Of a stretch of DNA of 16,172 nucleotides, positions 6,920 to 14,752 are shown piece by piece. Origin of the DNA: Spirochaetales bacterium (GTDB lineage: Bacteria > Spirochaetota > Spirochaetia > DSM-27196 > PWMO01); the NCBI GenBank assembly GCA_007123465.1, contig SKLB01000191.1:1-16172 (forward strand). The letters are read 5' to 3'. Position 1 is the first letter of the stretch. Each line of letters starts with the position of its first letter. The position numbers and the translations under genes were made by a program. The notes under the pieces are model-generated. The model had not been told where the DNA came from. It made no database searches and saw nothing but the letters and a program-made list of their open reading frames with translations.

Positions 6920-8893
6920 ATGAATAGCAAGGCTTTGGAGGCGATTGCGCTATCGGTGCGCTCGCTCTCGATGGATGCCGTTCAGGCTGCCAATTCCGGA
7001 CATCCGGGGATGCCGATGGGAATGGCTGAGCTCGGCGCTGTTTTGTACGCAGAGATCCTGTCGCACTACCCACACGATCCTGGTTGGCCAAATCGTGACC
7101 GGCTTGTCCTCTCGGCCGGACACGGCTCGATGTTTCTCTATTCGCTGCTGCACCTGTCGGGGTACGACGTTTCGATCGATGACCTCAAGCGCTTTCGCCA
7201 GGTTGGCTCAAAGACTCCCGGCCATCCGGAGTACGGGCACACCCCCGGCGTTGAGACCACCACCGGACCGTTGGGTCAGGGCGTGTCAAACGCGGTGGGA
7301 ATGGCCATTGCGGAATCGATGCTCGGTGAGTACTTCAACACCAGGAAACACACCATCATCGATCACTACACCTACGCAATTGCCGGTGACGGCTGCATGA
7401 TGGAGGGCATCACATCCGAGGCGAGTTCGTTGGCCGGCCACCTGGGGCTCGGCAAGCTGATAGTCTTCTATGACGACAACGGAATCAGCATCGAGGGCTC
7501 AACCGAGCTGGCCTTTACCGAAGATGTCGGTGCGCGCTTCGAGGCCTACGGCTGGCAGGTGCTTGCAGGCGATGCCTACGATCCGAAGGAGATCGAGCGC
7601 CTGGTCGAGCGGGCCAAAGAGGAAACCTCCAGGCCCACGCTGATCAAGCTGAAGTCGGTCATCGGCAAGGGCTCTCCCAACAAGGCCGGCAGTCATGAAG
7701 TCCACGGCGCTGCCCTGGGAGAGGACGAGGTGCTCGCCACCCGCCGCGCGCTGGGCCTGGGCGACGATGACGCCTTCTTTATCCACCCTGATGCCGCCGA
7801 GTTCCTCGAGAACCGTCTGGAGAAGCTCAAACGCGAGCACGACGAATGGCAGGAGCAGTTTGTAGAATGGGCCGAGGCCAACCCGGAGCTGAAACAGAAA
7901 TGGGACAAGCACTTCTCGGACGGAACATCGCTGTTGCAGCGTGTCGAGCTGCCCGAGTTTGCCATCGGGGACAAAGTGGCTACGCGCAAGGCCAGCGGCC
8001 AGGTGCTGCAGGCTCTGGCAAAAGTGGTTCCCAACCTCGTTGGCGGATCCGCCGACCTGGCCCCGTCAAACAACACCGCCATGCCGGAGTACGGGTCATT
8101 CACCAGAAGCAGGCGTGACGGGCGCACCCTGCACTTCGGGGTGCGCGAGCACGCTATGGGGGCCATCTGTAACGGACTCTCGCTGCACGGCGGGTTCCGG
8201 CCCTTCTGCGCTACCTTCCTGGTTTTCACCGACTACATGCGCCCCGCGATGCGGCTCGCGGCGCTGATGAAGCAGCCGGTGATCTACATCATGACCCACG
8301 ATTCCATCTTTCTCGGTGAAGACGGACCAACCCACCAGCCGATCGAGCAGCTCGCGGCGATGCGCGCCATTCCCAACATGACGGTCCTGCGCCCGGGAGA
8401 CGCCCAGGAGACCGCTGAAGCGTGGCTGATGGCGATGGAGAACGCCCAGGGGCCAACCCTGCTGGCGCTCACCCGCCAGAATCTGACCGTCTACAACAAA
8501 GCCGATGCTTCGTGGACCAGGACGCTGCGCCGCGGTGCCTACATTGTGCAGGATAGCGCGGGTACCCCCGAGGTGGTGGTGGTAGCTACCGGCTCTGAAG
8601 TGCCGCTGGCATTGGAAGCGGCCGCTGCGAGCAAACGCAAGGTGCGCGTGGTATCGATGATTTCGCGCGAGCTCTTCCTGCGTCAGGACCGCGAGTTCCG
8701 CGAATCGATAGTACCGGCGGCGGTCCGCACCGTGGTGGCCGAGCTCGGCGTTGCACAGGGCTGGGAAGGCTTTGTGCGAGACCGTGATGACCTGTTTGTG
8801 CTGTCGGATTTCGGGGCTTCGGGCCCCGGCGCCGACGTAGCCGAACATTTTGGATTCACGCGCCAGAGGCTCAGCGCACTGATAGACGCATAG
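6920..8893 (+). CDS. tkt: Transketolase
   Basis: Thiamine-diphosphate enzyme of the non-oxidative pentose phosphate pathway that moves two-carbon units between ketoses and aldoses. Length is 657 residues, close to the usual 660. NSGHPGMPMG with His27, AGHGSM at 66-71, and the cofactor motif GDGCMMEG at 156-163 ending at Asn188 identify the N-terminal domain. FGVREHAMG with catalytic Glu410, FCATFLVFTDYMRPA, THDSIFLGEDGPTHQP and RPGDAQE mark the middle domain, and a full C-terminal domain follows (VVVATGSEV, then GASGPG). The ATG at 6920 has GGAGG 9 bases upstream; an earlier in-frame TTG at 6899 adds nothing homologous. xylB follows 26 bases later, so the pair forms an operon joining xylulose phosphorylation to the pentose phosphate cycle. 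Confidence 0.97.
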   Translation: MNSKALEAIALSVRSLSMDAVQAANSGHPGMPMGMAELGAVLYAEILSHYPHDPGWPNRDRLVLSAGHGSMFLYSLLHLSGYDVSIDDLKRFRQVGSKTPGHPEYGHTPGVETTTGPLGQGVSNAVGMAIAESMLGEYFNTRKHTIIDHYTYAIAGDGCMMEGITSEASSLAGHLGLGKLIVFYDDNGISIEGSTELAFTEDVGARFEAYGWQVLAGDAYDPKEIERLVERAKEETSRPTLIKLKSVIGKGSPNKAGSHEVHGAALGEDEVLATRRALGLGDDDAFFIHPDAAEFLENRLEKLKREHDEWQEQFVEWAEANPELKQKWDKHFSDGTSLLQRVELPEFAIGDKVATRKASGQVLQALAKVVPNLVGGSADLAPSNNTAMPEYGSFTRSRRDGRTLHFGVREHAMGAICNGLSLHGGFRPFCATFLVFTDYMRPAMRLAALMKQPVIYIMTHDSIFLGEDGPTHQPIEQLAAMRAIPNMTVLRPGDAQETAEAWLMAMENAQGPTLLALTRQNLTVYNKADASWTRTLRRGAYIVQDSAGTPEVVVVATGSEVPLALEAAAASKRKVRVVSMISRELFLRQDREFRESIVPAAVRTVVAELGVAQGWEGFVRDRDDLFVLSDFGASGPGADVAEHFGFTRQRLSALIDA

Positions 8894-8919
8894 ACCGGCC
8901 AGGTCTGCTGGAGGAAACG

Positions 8920-10434
8920 ATGGGCGGTTATCTCTTAGGCTTTGATGTTGGCAGCTCGTCAATAAAGGCCAGCCTGATAGAGGCGGGATCCGGTGCGCTG
9001 GTGGGTTCGGCTACCTCACCGGACAGTGAATTGAAGATCCACGCCGCGCAATCCGGCTGGGCAGAGCAGGATCCCGAGGTCTGGTGGGAGCATGTGCAGA
9101 AGAGCGCGGCTATGCTGCGCTCTGAATACGCTCGGCAACTGGCCGAGGTGTCCGCCATCGGCATCTCGTACCAGATGCACGGCCTGGTGCTTCTCGACAA
9201 ACAGGGTGCACCGCTGCGGCCATCGATCATCTGGTGCGACAGCCGCGCCGTGCCCTACGGCAACCGCGCCTACGAGGCTCTCGGACCGCAACGCTGCCTG
9301 GAGCGTCTGCTGAACTCTCCGGGTAACTTCACCGCTGCCAAGCTGGCGTGGGTTAAGGAGAACGAGCCCGAGCTGTTCGGTAGAATTGACAAGATGATGC
9401 TGCCCGGTGACTACGTGGCCTACCGGCTGACCGGTGAGATCACCACCACGCCGTCCGGTCTGTCGGAGGGAATCCTGTGGGATTTTGTTGACGACGCGCC
9501 GGCACGGTTTCTGATGCAGCACTTCGGTTTTGCGCCTGAACTGCTGCCCGAGATCAGGCCGACGTTCGCGCTGCAGGGCCAACTGCTGAGCGGGGTTGCC
9601 GAGACCCTCGGTGTGCCCGCTGGTACACCGGTTGCCTATCGTGCGGGGGACCAGCCCAACAACGCGTTCAGCCTTGGTGTGCTCAACCCCGGTGAGGCCG
9701 CTACAACAGCGGGTACCTCAGGCGTAGTCTACGGGATTCTGGATACACCGCAGTACGATCCCGGCTCGCGCGTCAATACCTTTGTGCACGTCAATCATAG
9801 TCAGCGGGCCGGCCGTTACGGCGTACTGCTGTGCCTCAACGGGACCGGCATTCTCTACAGCTGGCTCAAGCGCATCACCGTTGAGGCTTTCCCCAGCGGC
9901 AAGGCCGGCGCCGATTACCCCGCAATGAACGATCTTGCCGCACAGGCCGCGCTGGGAGCAGAGGGAGTTCGGATTCTTCCCTACGGCAACGGCGCCGAGC
10001 GTACGCTCGAAAACCGCGATATCGGCGCGTCGATTCACGGCCTCAATTTCAATATTCACGACCGTTCGCACCTGCTGCGTGCCGGACAGGAAGGTATTGT
10101 CTTCGCTCTCAACTACGGGGTTCAGATCATGCGTGCGATGGGCATGAAGATCGATACCGTCAAGGCCGGTCACGCCAACATGTTTCTCAGCCCGCTGTTT
10201 CAGTCGGTCTTTGCTACGGTCACCGGGACCGAGGTGCACCTCTACCGTACCGACGGGGCCGAAGGTGCTGCGCGCGGTGCCGGCGTAGGCGCGGGGATCT
10301 ATGACTCGCCGGAGGACGCCTTCGGTGGCCTGCAACGCACCGCGGTGATCGAGCCGGATCAGGCGCTCGCAGAACAGTACACGGGCGTCTACCAGCAGTG
10401 GGAAGCGCTGCTGCAGCGGGCGGTCAGTAGTTAA
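8920..10434 (+). CDS. xylB: Xylulokinase (FGGY family)
   Basis: ATP-dependent phosphorylation of D-xylulose to D-xylulose 5-phosphate, a transketolase substrate. At 504 residues it is full length. FDVGSSSIKASL at 8-19 binds phosphate, GISYQMHGLVLLD at 81-93 is the sugar-site loop, WCDSRA lies at 105-110, and AGDQPNNAFSLGV near 242-254 contains the likely catalytic base Asp244. TAGTSGVVYG and YGNGAERT follow. The loops read YQMHG and AGDQPNNAF instead of the SGQMHG and GGGDNAAGA of the E. coli type; this variant is familiar to me from Bacteroidetes and spirochaete xylulokinases. GGAGG stands 5 bases before the ATG. It follows tkt after 26 bases. Its last 11 bases overlap the end of the opposite-strand gene. 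No xylose isomerase is present in the window. Confidence 0.9.
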   Translation: MGGYLLGFDVGSSSIKASLIEAGSGALVGSATSPDSELKIHAAQSGWAEQDPEVWWEHVQKSAAMLRSEYARQLAEVSAIGISYQMHGLVLLDKQGAPLRPSIIWCDSRAVPYGNRAYEALGPQRCLERLLNSPGNFTAAKLAWVKENEPELFGRIDKMMLPGDYVAYRLTGEITTTPSGLSEGILWDFVDDAPARFLMQHFGFAPELLPEIRPTFALQGQLLSGVAETLGVPAGTPVAYRAGDQPNNAFSLGVLNPGEAATTAGTSGVVYGILDTPQYDPGSRVNTFVHVNHSQRAGRYGVLLCLNGTGILYSWLKRITVEAFPSGKAGADYPAMNDLAAQAALGAEGVRILPYGNGAERTLENRDIGASIHGLNFNIHDRSHLLRAGQEGIVFALNYGVQIMRAMGMKIDTVKAGHANMFLSPLFQSVFATVTGTEVHLYRTDGAEGAARGAGVGAGIYDSPEDAFGGLQRTAVIEPDQALAEQYTGVYQQWEALLQRAVSS

Positions 10435-12247
10435 GGATCACGCGCCGCTCGGGAACGGTATCACTGTACTTGATCAGCAGTGAACGGGTCTGCGGATTGT
10501 AGTGACGTCCGCGGGCATAAACTTCAAACGATGGGTCGTTACGCCACTCCAGGCCAAACAGCTCCATTGAGCGAAACGGCGGCACCCCCTGTACCATCAG
10601 GTAGTGGGTGCGGTTGACCGGCGCCTGCACCGCAAACGAGATCTCTTCATCGGTGACCGTAATCCCCGAGATATTGGCTGCAGTCCATATCCAGGTTCCC
10701 GCACCAACCTGGTCATACAGCGAGACCAGCCGTGGGTAGTTGGGGTTGTTGTGCAGGTAGCCGTAGAGCTCTTCGGGTCCGATCGCACCGTCGCTGGATT
10801 GAAAGCCGCTGGCGGTGGCAATCAGCACCCGCGGCAGGAAGCCCTGGTCATCGGATAGCGCCAGTGCCGAGACTACCAGGTTGCGCCCGATGTCGATCAT
10901 ACGGGCGTCGTTGCGTTGGCGCCCGGCGTGCTCCATTATTACTCCGGCGCGTACCGACAGGCGGGTATCGATCTGTCCGGATGCGCTCTGCAGGAAGAAA
11001 CCCTCGTCTATGCGAATGATTTCCGGGAACAACCGTTCTTCAATCGCGGCGTCAAATCTGTCAAAAGCCCGCTCGGCCGCGCTGGAAACCGGATCTGAGA
11101 TAAACGCATTGTGGAGCAGCCCGACGGTCTGGAACAGATCCAGATCACGGTAGTCGAGCTCGGCGGCAAACGCGGTGACCGCGTTTGCCAGTGCGCGGCT
11201 GCCGCGGTGCAGCGCAAAAGACATCAGGTCCCGGGTGCGAAACAGATCCGGATCACGGTTCTCTGCGGCAGCCAGCAGCCGCTGGTTGGTGGCGCTGTCT
11301 TCGGACTGGACTTCGAACTTGATCTGGCGCAGGTTGCCCAGGAAGGCACTCGAGAGCAGACCGATCTGGTCTGCGTGCCGGTCTGCCGCGCGGCGCATAT
11401 CAGCAAACGTCTGCCCGTACTGATCGCGGAGCCAGGCCTCGGCAAGCGTGGCGGTCAGGATTTCCTCGCGAAACCGGGGGGATCCTTCGCGCATCTGCCA
11501 GGTTCCGCTGCCGGGATTGAAGCGGCCGCTGCGCCAGCCGCGATAGCTCAGATCGATATAGCCCTGCAGTTGCGCCGCGTAGTCCTGGTCCGGGATTGCC
11601 AGCTGCCGGTCAGAGAACCACAGCGCTACTACGTCTTCGGGCTGCTGTTCGACCGCGGTGTAGCGGATGGTCTGTGACTGAACGTCGGCGGGCAGCCGCA
11701 CGCTGCTTTGCTGAACCGTTGACCTCGGTGGTGGTGCCAACAGGTAGGTACGCGAGTTGTGTTGCACCGGCAGCGGTTCTCCGGCTGCCGGCAGGTCTGC
11801 CTGTGCCCCCCCGGCGGTGCTGAACGGGATGGTGATTGCCAGGACCTCCGGCGGTGGGACGGGAATCAGCGGCCGGATCTGCAGTTCGGGATGATCGTCC
11901 TCGGTGAGCAGGAACTGCACCCGCACCTCGTCCTCCAGTTCGACCTCAAAGCCACGCTCGATCTCAGAATAGCCGATAACCGCCAGCAGCGTCTCATCGC
12001 CGTCCCCAAAATCGAGCGCAACGCTCGACTCGGCGTTGAAGGTGAAATGCAGCCCGCCGTACTCTAGGCGCAGTTCGGTGATCGGCTGCTCTTCGTTTTC
12101 TATCGCCAGTGCCCGGCGGCCGCGCAGGCTGAGGGCTCCAAACTGCTGTGAGAAACTCCGGTCATCCGAGAACTGCAGCAGCACCAGCAGGGCGATGATG
12201 CCTGCGTACAGCACCGGAACGAGCAGCAGTGCCAACCACTTTTTCAT
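10424..12247 (-). CDS. Uncharacterised 607-residue exported or membrane-anchored protein
   Basis: I do not recognise a family. Residues 1-4 (MKKW) are basic and 5-26 strongly hydrophobic with no cysteine lipobox or clear AxA site, so it is probably an N-terminal anchor or uncleaved signal. Residues 55-140 alternate like beta strands, with DFGDGDETLLAVIGY and the acidic EVELEDEVRVQF. Residues 140-190 are Pro/Ala/Gln-rich and look like a linker. Residues 220-480 are mostly helical and include YIDLSYRGWRSGRFNPG. The end (490-607) has PEELYGYLHNN, GAGTWIWTAANISG and VQGVPPFRSMELFGLEW, again beta-like. A periplasmic location is the simple reading. The ATG at 12247 is chosen because signal and promoter fit; an upstream extension of 13 codons would pass through the -10 region. 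The gene is divergent from the TPR lipoprotein and probably shares its control region, and it converges on xylB with an 11-base overlap. Confidence 0.8.
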   Translation of the reverse strand: MKKWLALLLVPVLYAGIIALLVLLQFSDDRSFSQQFGALSLRGRRALAIENEEQPITELRLEYGGLHFTFNAESSVALDFGDGDETLLAVIGYSEIERGFEVELEDEVRVQFLLTEDDHPELQIRPLIPVPPPEVLAITIPFSTAGGAQADLPAAGEPLPVQHNSRTYLLAPPPRSTVQQSSVRLPADVQSQTIRYTAVEQQPEDVVALWFSDRQLAIPDQDYAAQLQGYIDLSYRGWRSGRFNPGSGTWQMREGSPRFREEILTATLAEAWLRDQYGQTFADMRRAADRHADQIGLLSSAFLGNLRQIKFEVQSEDSATNQRLLAAAENRDPDLFRTRDLMSFALHRGSRALANAVTAFAAELDYRDLDLFQTVGLLHNAFISDPVSSAAERAFDRFDAAIEERLFPEIIRIDEGFFLQSASGQIDTRLSVRAGVIMEHAGRQRNDARMIDIGRNLVVSALALSDDQGFLPRVLIATASGFQSSDGAIGPEELYGYLHNNPNYPRLVSLYDQVGAGTWIWTAANISGITVTDEEISFAVQAPVNRTHYLMVQGVPPFRSMELFGLEWRNDPSFEVYARGRHYNPQTRSLLIKYSDTVPERRVILNY

Positions 12248-12257
12248 TATGCCGCCG

Positions 12258-12286
12258 ATTGTAGCAGGAGCACAGCGGAAATGCAA
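12258..12286 (-). promoter_or_regulatory. Probable promoter of the 607-residue protein gene, near-leaderless
   Basis: On the minus strand TTGCAT (12281-12286, 3 of 6), exactly 17 bases, then TACAAT (12258-12263, 5 of 6). Initiation would be near 12251, only about 4 bases before the ATG at 12247, and no Shine-Dalgarno precedes that ATG. It stands back to back with the opposite promoter at 12299-12328. Confidence 0.5.
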
Positions 12287-12298
12287 CGCGCGAGGCTA

Positions 12299-12328
12299 TT
12301 GACGGGTATCGATTGAGCGTGTGAGAAT
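12299..12328 (+). promoter_or_regulatory. Candidate promoter of the TPR lipoprotein operon, near-leaderless
   Basis: TTGACG (12299-12304, 5 of 6), an 18-base spacer and GAGAAT (12323-12328, 4 of 6). The start of transcription would fall about 12335, beside the ATG at 12337, and that ATG has no clear ribosome binding site. The -10 box is imperfect, so confidence is limited. Confidence 0.4.
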
Positions 12329-12336
12329 CAGCTTAT

Positions 12337-13755
12337 ATGCATGAAGCTTTGAAGCAGCGCCGCCGCGCATGGTGGATAGCCGCTGTGCTGGGCGGCCTTC
12401 TCCTTCTGCTGTGGGGATGCGCCACGGTTGAAGAACGTATCGTAGAAGACCCCGATGCTGCTGCAGTGCCCGAGCTTGAGGATCCCGAGCAGGATGCCTG
12501 GCAGGCTATCAGTCTCTACATGAGCCTGGGTGATCCCGAGGCCGCCATTGCCGCGTACGAACAGGCGCGGCTTGAACAGCCCGATGAGCCTCAGACACGC
12601 GTGCTTCTGTCGGGGCTGCTGCTGGCCGCGGGCCAGTTCGACGCCGCCGAGTCACTTCTGGACGCTGTGCTGGACGTCGAGCCGGACAACGCAGATGCGC
12701 TGTTCAACCGTGCGCTGCTGGCGGGCTATAGCGGCGACGCCGAGCGGCAGTCTGAGCTCCTGCAGAGGGTTATTGACAACCAGCCGGGCAATGCGCAGGC
12801 GTACGCCGCGCTGGGTGAGAGCTATCTACAGCGGGGCCAGGTCCCGCAGGCGCGCGAAGCGTTTCAGCAGGGCCTCAATCACGATCCCGATAACTACGTA
12901 GCGCTTGTCGGACTCGGTAACGCGCTGCTGCGCCAGAGGGAACACGAGCACGCCGAGGAGGTGCTGACCCTTGCCGTCGAGATTGATCCCGAGTACTCGT
13001 TTGCCTGGTCGGACCGCTCGCGGGCGCGGGCGCGTCAGCACAATCTGCTTTCCGCCGAACAGGACATCAGTACCGCAATCGAGTTGCAGCCAGACTTCTC
13101 ATGGCACTACGTCGATCGCGCCCGCGTACGCGCCGAGAGGCGCGACTTTGACGGCGCCATAGCAGATTACACGCGCGCCATCGAGCTCGATCCAGACGTG
13201 TTTCTGAACTATGCCAACCGTGGCCGGCTGCACGCAAGCGTCGGTAACTATGATGCAGCCTACCGGGACTACCGTACTGCGGTGGAGATGCGGCCCGATT
13301 ACCACGCGGCCTTCGCTCCGCTGGGAATGCTCACGTTCATGCGCGAGGAGTGGGAGCAATCCGCCGGCTACTTCCGCCGCGCCTGGCAGCACGAGGAATC
13401 GCACTACAACTATCCGTTGCTGGCGGCGTTGGCGCTGCGCAACAACTTGGACGAGGCCGGTGCGCGCAACTACCTCAATTCAATTGTCAACCGGCTGCCG
13501 CGTGACACGCTGTACTACGACATGGCGCGTTTCTATATCACACCAAATGTCGACAGCCGCCTGTTGCGTCAGATTGAACAGGAGAACAACCGGTTGATCA
13601 AGGCGCAGATGTACTTCCTGATGGGCGGGCATTACGAGCTTCGCGAACAGAACCGCCTTGCGCGGACAGTCTACCTGCAGGTCGAGGATCAGAAACTGCC
13701 GCAACTGATTGAGAGTCAGCTTGCAACGTGGGTGCTTGATCAGAGGTATCGCTGA
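12337..13755 (+). CDS. TPR-repeat lipoprotein
   Basis: Residues 1-10 are basic (KQRRR) and 13-26 hydrophobic. LLWGC at 24-28 is a relaxed, spirochaete-like lipobox with Cys28 as the likely lipidated residue, followed by an acidic tether (about 31-55). From about 52 to 354 there are nine tetratricopeptide repeats. The loop prolines fall at 82, 116, 150, 184, 218, 252, 286 and 320, exactly 34 residues apart, so the superhelix has no insertions. Residues 355-472 continue helical but lose the repeat consensus. Such proteins scaffold protein complexes; here it would face the periplasm or outer surface from a membrane anchor. The partner is unknown. It is the first gene of a run with the DHH and TraB genes and is divergent from the 607-residue protein, a possible functional partner. 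Confidence 0.88.
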   Translation: MHEALKQRRRAWWIAAVLGGLLLLLWGCATVEERIVEDPDAAAVPELEDPEQDAWQAISLYMSLGDPEAAIAAYEQARLEQPDEPQTRVLLSGLLLAAGQFDAAESLLDAVLDVEPDNADALFNRALLAGYSGDAERQSELLQRVIDNQPGNAQAYAALGESYLQRGQVPQAREAFQQGLNHDPDNYVALVGLGNALLRQREHEHAEEVLTLAVEIDPEYSFAWSDRSRARARQHNLLSAEQDISTAIELQPDFSWHYVDRARVRAERRDFDGAIADYTRAIELDPDVFLNYANRGRLHASVGNYDAAYRDYRTAVEMRPDYHAAFAPLGMLTFMREEWEQSAGYFRRAWQHEESHYNYPLLAALALRNNLDEAGARNYLNSIVNRLPRDTLYYDMARFYITPNVDSRLLRQIEQENNRLIKAQMYFLMGGHYELREQNRLARTVYLQVEDQKLPQLIESQLATWVLDQRYR

Positions 13756-13758
13756 GCA

Positions 13759-14715
13759 ATGAAAGGCATCCAGGAGTTGATATCGCATATCGATCGCTCT
13801 CGGGATGTCGTGATTCAGGCGCATGACTTTCCCGATCACGATGCCGTGGCGTCGGCGTACGCGCTTTCTTCGCTGCTTGGGATCAACGAACTTCCCTCGA
13901 TTCTATGCTACGGTGGCGAGATTCAGAGTAACAGCCTGAGCGAGGCTATCAAGCAGCTGCAGATTCCGATTGCCGCATCTTCGGCCGTTGAGATCCGCGA
14001 GAACGCCCAGATTGTGGTGGTGGACGGGTTCCTCGGTAACAGCAATATTGCCGGCCTGCCCGGGGAAGTGCTCGGCGTGATCGATCATCACAGTCCGCCG
14101 TCCGATCCCGACTGCAAGTACTGGGATATCCGCGAGCACTACGGTTCGTGCTCGACCATCCTTTACGAGTACTACAAGATATCCAAGAACGAGCCGTCGC
14201 GCAGCGTTGCCACCGCCCTTCTGATGGGGCTGATGATGGATACCGCGTTCATGACGCGCAGCGTCTCGCCGGTTGACCTGGAGGCGTTCTCGGTGCTGTT
14301 CAAACTCGCCGACTGGCAGAGCGGTGCCCGGCTGCTGAAGAACTCACTCTCGCTCAACGATCTGGCGGTGTTCCGTGAAGCCATAAACAGCTGCATCGTT
14401 GCAGATGATTTCTGCTTTGTCCCGATTCAGAAAGAGTGCACCCCGGAGGTGATGGCGCTGGTGGCTGATTTCTTTCTGGGGCTGCGCGAAGTGCACTTTG
14501 TTGTGGTGCTGGAGCCCGAGCGCGATGAGTACCGCCTGTCGGTGCGCAGCGAGGATCTCTTTCGTCCCTGCGACGTCATCATCCGCCGCGCGCTCGACGG
14601 CGTCGGCGCCGGCGGTGGCCACGTCCACATGGGTGGCGGCAGTATCCCGCGCGACCTTTTCCCCGGTGAAGAGGGGCTGCGCAAGCGCTTCCTGGTGGCC
14701 ATGGGCAAAGAGTAA
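13759..14715 (+). CDS. DHH/DHHA1 family phosphoesterase, NrnA-like
   Basis: Cytoplasmic manganese-dependent phosphoesterase of 318 residues, the size of NrnA-type nano-RNase/pAp phosphatases. Motif I is HDFPDHDAVASA at 22-33, motif II is VVDGF with Asp89, motif III is IDHHS with Asp109-His110-His111, and motif IV is MMDTAFM with Asp161. The C-terminal DHHA1 glycine loop GAGGGHVHMGGG is at 283-294. All metal ligands expected for the catalytic domain are present, so an active enzyme is likely. Substrates in this family include short oligonucleotides, pAp and cyclic dinucleotide products; the sequence does not say which. The ATG starts 3 bases after the TPR stop with no good Shine-Dalgarno, suggesting translational coupling. 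TraB follows 37 bases later. Confidence 0.9.
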   Translation: MKGIQELISHIDRSRDVVIQAHDFPDHDAVASAYALSSLLGINELPSILCYGGEIQSNSLSEAIKQLQIPIAASSAVEIRENAQIVVVDGFLGNSNIAGLPGEVLGVIDHHSPPSDPDCKYWDIREHYGSCSTILYEYYKISKNEPSRSVATALLMGLMMDTAFMTRSVSPVDLEAFSVLFKLADWQSGARLLKNSLSLNDLAVFREAINSCIVADDFCFVPIQKECTPEVMALVADFFLGLREVHFVVVLEPERDEYRLSVRSEDLFRPCDVIIRRALDGVGAGGGHVHMGGGSIPRDLFPGEEGLRKRFLVAMGKE

Positions 14716-14740
14716 TCCGTATCCGTTTCACTTTACGTCA

Positions 14741-14746
14741 AGGAGA
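14741..14746 (+). promoter_or_regulatory. Ribosome binding site fixing the GTG start of the TraB gene
   Basis: AGGAGA six bases before GTG at 14753. The reading frame is open far upstream, inside the DHH gene, but those codons translate to arginine- and serine-rich noise. The binding site and the beginning of TraB similarity both select GTG 14753. Confidence 0.7.
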
Positions 14747-14752
14747 ACCTCG

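Noticed and set aside
6786..7091. 102-codon upstream extension of leuB to an ATG at 7091
   Set aside because: The extension runs antisense through the transketolase start and has no similarity to isopropylmalate dehydrogenases, which begin at MKPYTIAVLAGDG.
8096..8962. 288-codon minus-strand open frame inside transketolase
   Set aside because: Shadow of tkt, which has all thiamine-enzyme motifs on the plus strand; high GC makes long antisense frames common here.
14498..14752. N-terminal extension of the TraB frame inside the DHH gene
   Set aside because: The extension is Arg/Ser/Ala-rich shadow coding of the DHH gene; a strong ribosome binding site at 14741-14746 selects GTG 14753.
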